Source of the DNA: Clostridiales bacterium UBA1390
GTDB taxonomy: Bacteria; Bacillota; Clostridia; Lachnospirales; Bianqueaceae
Reading direction: 5' to 3'
Length of the DNA stretch: 33,801 nt
Assembly: GCA_002305315.1 (NCBI GenBank)
Contig: DBQQ01000041.1
Location: 549-34,349 of the forward strand
Shown one piece after another: positions 32,463-33,801 of the stretch; position 1 is the stretch's first letter, and each line of letters opens with the position of its first letter. The notes under the pieces were generated by a model, which was not told where the DNA came from, did no database searches, and was given only the letters and a program-made list of their open reading frames with translations. The position numbers and the translations under genes were made by a program.

Positions 32463-33801
32463 CCAAGAATCAGCGGATCGAATTATTATGCGAGGATCTG
32501 AGCAGTCAGGGAGCCGGGATTGGACATTTTGAAGGATATACGCTGTTTGTGCCGGGACTCTTGCCATCGGAGCGAGGACTGGTACAGGTGGTGAAGGTGG
32601 GAAAGCAGTATGGATATGGAAAATTGATCGAGGTACGGGCAGCTTCTTCAGAGCGCCGGACACCTTTTTGCACAGCTTTTCCGCAATGCGGCGGATGTCT
32701 TTTACAGCACATGTCTTATGAGGCACAATTGCGTTGGAAGCAGCAGCATGTCTATGAACTTTTAAGACGCGTGGGAGGAGTACCCCTCACCGAGTGGCCA
32801 TCTATACGAGGAATGGAAGAGGGAGAAAGACTGCATTATCGGAACAAAGCCCAGTTTCCAGTACGAATGACAGATGGACACCTGCGCGCAGGCTTTTTTG
32901 CACCCAGAAGCCATCGGCTGATTCCTCTGACACAGTGTCTGATTCAATCCGAGGCGAGTAACCGACTGCTGACGCCGTTATTAACCTTTCTGGAACAATT
33001 AGGGGTGACGGCCTATGATGAGACGACAGGAGAGGGGCTCCTGCGACACATCTTGATTCGGGATGGACGTAGGAGTGGAGAGGTTCTGGTTTGCCTGGTG
33101 ATCAATGGATATGAGATCCCCGAGGAGCCACGCATCGCTTCTTTTTTATTGGAGCGTGGTGTGACCTCGGTAAGCATTAATATGAATTTTTCACGCACGA
33201 ATGTGATTCTGGGAGAAAGGACACGCATCATCGGAGGAAAGAATGCGATAGAAGAAAAGATCGGTCCATTGACATTTACCATTTCATCCACATCCTTCTT
33301 TCAGGTGAATCCGATTCAGACAGAACGATTGTATCAGGCAGCACTGGAAATGGCCGAGCTTACAGGAAATGAAGTCGTATGGGACGCGTATTGCGGAGCG
33401 GGAACCATTTCCTTGTTCTTAGCACAGAAGGCGAAACGGGTATATGGTGTAGAGGTTGTGGAGGCAGCTGTGCGGAATGCTTGGGAAAATGCTGCGAAAA
33501 ATGGAATGGACAATGTGGAGTTTTTCGTAGGCAAAGCAGAGCAGGTGATTCCAGAACATTTTCGAAGAACGGGAATACGCCCTGATGTGATCGTAGTAGA
33601 CCCACCCCGAGCCGGTTGTGATGAGGCGTTGCTCCATACGATCCTCGAAATGAAGCCGGATCGTATGGTCTATGTATCCTGTGATCCGGGAACACTGGCG
33701 AGAGATCTGCGCTTTTTGAGAAAGGGCGGCATGGAAGTGCGAGCGGTACGGTGTATCGATATGTTCCCGGAAACGGGACACGTCGAGACAATAGTGTTGC
33801 T
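32435..33801 (+). CDS. rlmD: 23S rRNA (uracil-5-)-methyltransferase RlmD/RlmCD type, cut by the window end
   Basis: 455 codons are visible, and the last ones (HVETIVLL) are the usual C-terminus, so only a few residues are missing. Makes 5-methyluridine in 23S rRNA with SAM. An N-terminal TRAM domain (about 8-72) is followed by the Fe-S cysteines (CTAFPQCGGC, about 80-89), the SAM loop DAYCGAGT (about 316-323), DPPRAGCDEAL (about 389-399) and the catalytic Cys in VSCDPGTLARDL (about 415-426). GAGGAGG lies 4 bases before the ATG, inside the yhaM end. TrmA-type paralogues are similar; the TRAM and Fe-S domains favour the RlmD/RlmCD group. Confidence 0.93.
   Translation, partial: MRERVAPPVTKNQRIELLCEDLSSQGAGIGHFEGYTLFVPGLLPSERGLVQVVKVGKQYGYGKLIEVRAASSERRTPFCTAFPQCGGCLLQHMSYEAQLRWKQQHVYELLRRVGGVPLTEWPSIRGMEEGERLHYRNKAQFPVRMTDGHLRAGFFAPRSHRLIPLTQCLIQSEASNRLLTPLLTFLEQLGVTAYDETTGEGLLRHILIRDGRRSGEVLVCLVINGYEIPEEPRIASFLLERGVTSVSINMNFSRTNVILGERTRIIGGKNAIEEKIGPLTFTISSTSFFQVNPIQTERLYQAALEMAELTGNEVVWDAYCGAGTISLFLAQKAKRVYGVEVVEAAVRNAWENAAKNGMDNVEFFVGKAEQVIPEHFRRTGIRPDVIVVDPPRAGCDEALLHTILEMKPDRMVYVSCDPGTLARDLRFLRKGGMEVRAVRCIDMFPETGHVETIVL

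Overview
The window looks like a chromosome segment from a Gram-positive, low-to-mid-GC Bacillota, most likely of class Clostridia (Lachnospiraceae-like). Reasons: strong AGGAGG-type ribosome sites, near-consensus sigma-A promoters with 17-bp spacers, frequent GTG/TTG starts, and the order trmL-mutS2-response regulator-histidine kinase-HtrA-yhaM-rlmD. The placement is inferred from gene content and style; no search was run. It is mostly ordinary chromosome, with a few accessory scars. Layout: (1) 1-478 has no gene. It holds three tandem ~104-bp repeats with palindromic ends, then a hairpin that shares their core. (2) 479-1750 (-) is an MFS sugar-type transporter. (3) 1968-4868 (+) is an operon of purine nucleoside phosphorylase, a divergent RdgB/HAM1-type pyrophosphatase, a xylose-isomerase-like TIM barrel and a SanA/YdcF-type membrane protein. 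(4) 4961-5869 (+) is a nucleoside hydrolase-like protein, convergent and overlapping with a LacI-family repressor (5843-6859, -). (5) 6986-12848 (+), divergent from lacI, is a sugar cassette: an L-fucose/L-arabinose isomerase-type protein, a split transketolase (N and C subunits), a glycerol-kinase-like FGGY kinase and an MFS transporter. A CDF metal transporter and a flavodoxin-type reductase follow. (6) 14762-15700 is a scar with a relic of an ABC ATPase and a 3' fragment of an AlbA/AAA_4-type ATP-binding protein, the latter bracketed by two near-identical terminators. (7) 15709-19161 (-) is purA-purC-purB, the three enzymes that make or cleave succinylated purine intermediates, behind a possible leader attenuator. 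(8) 19366-21800 (+), divergent from purA, is an MFS transporter overlapping a cytoplasmic GH63/MGH1-type glycosidase. It is followed by a 184-bp MITE-like element that contains the apparent terminator. (9) 22185-23821 (+) is an Lrp/AsnC regulator overlapping a class I aminotransferase, convergent with a Fur/PerR-type regulator (-) whose promoter carries a Fur-like box. (10) 24342-33801 (+) is trmL, mutS2, an OmpR-type two-component system, an HtrA-like protein with a degenerate serine motif, yhaM and the start of rlmD, which runs off the end. How the genes work together: purine salvage (punA, nucleoside hydrolase), nucleotide-pool cleaning (RdgB-like) and AMP synthesis (purA/C/B) form one theme. 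The LacI cassette reads as import, isomerisation, phosphorylation and transketolase cleavage of an unidentified sugar. The last block combines RNA metabolism (TrmL, MutS2/RqcU, YhaM, RlmD) with envelope sensing (two-component system, HtrA). The features most worth follow-up are the structured tandem repeats at the left edge, the LacI sugar cassette, the duplicated terminator around the AAA_4 fragment, the MITE-like element and the HtrA-like protein with the altered nucleophile motif.
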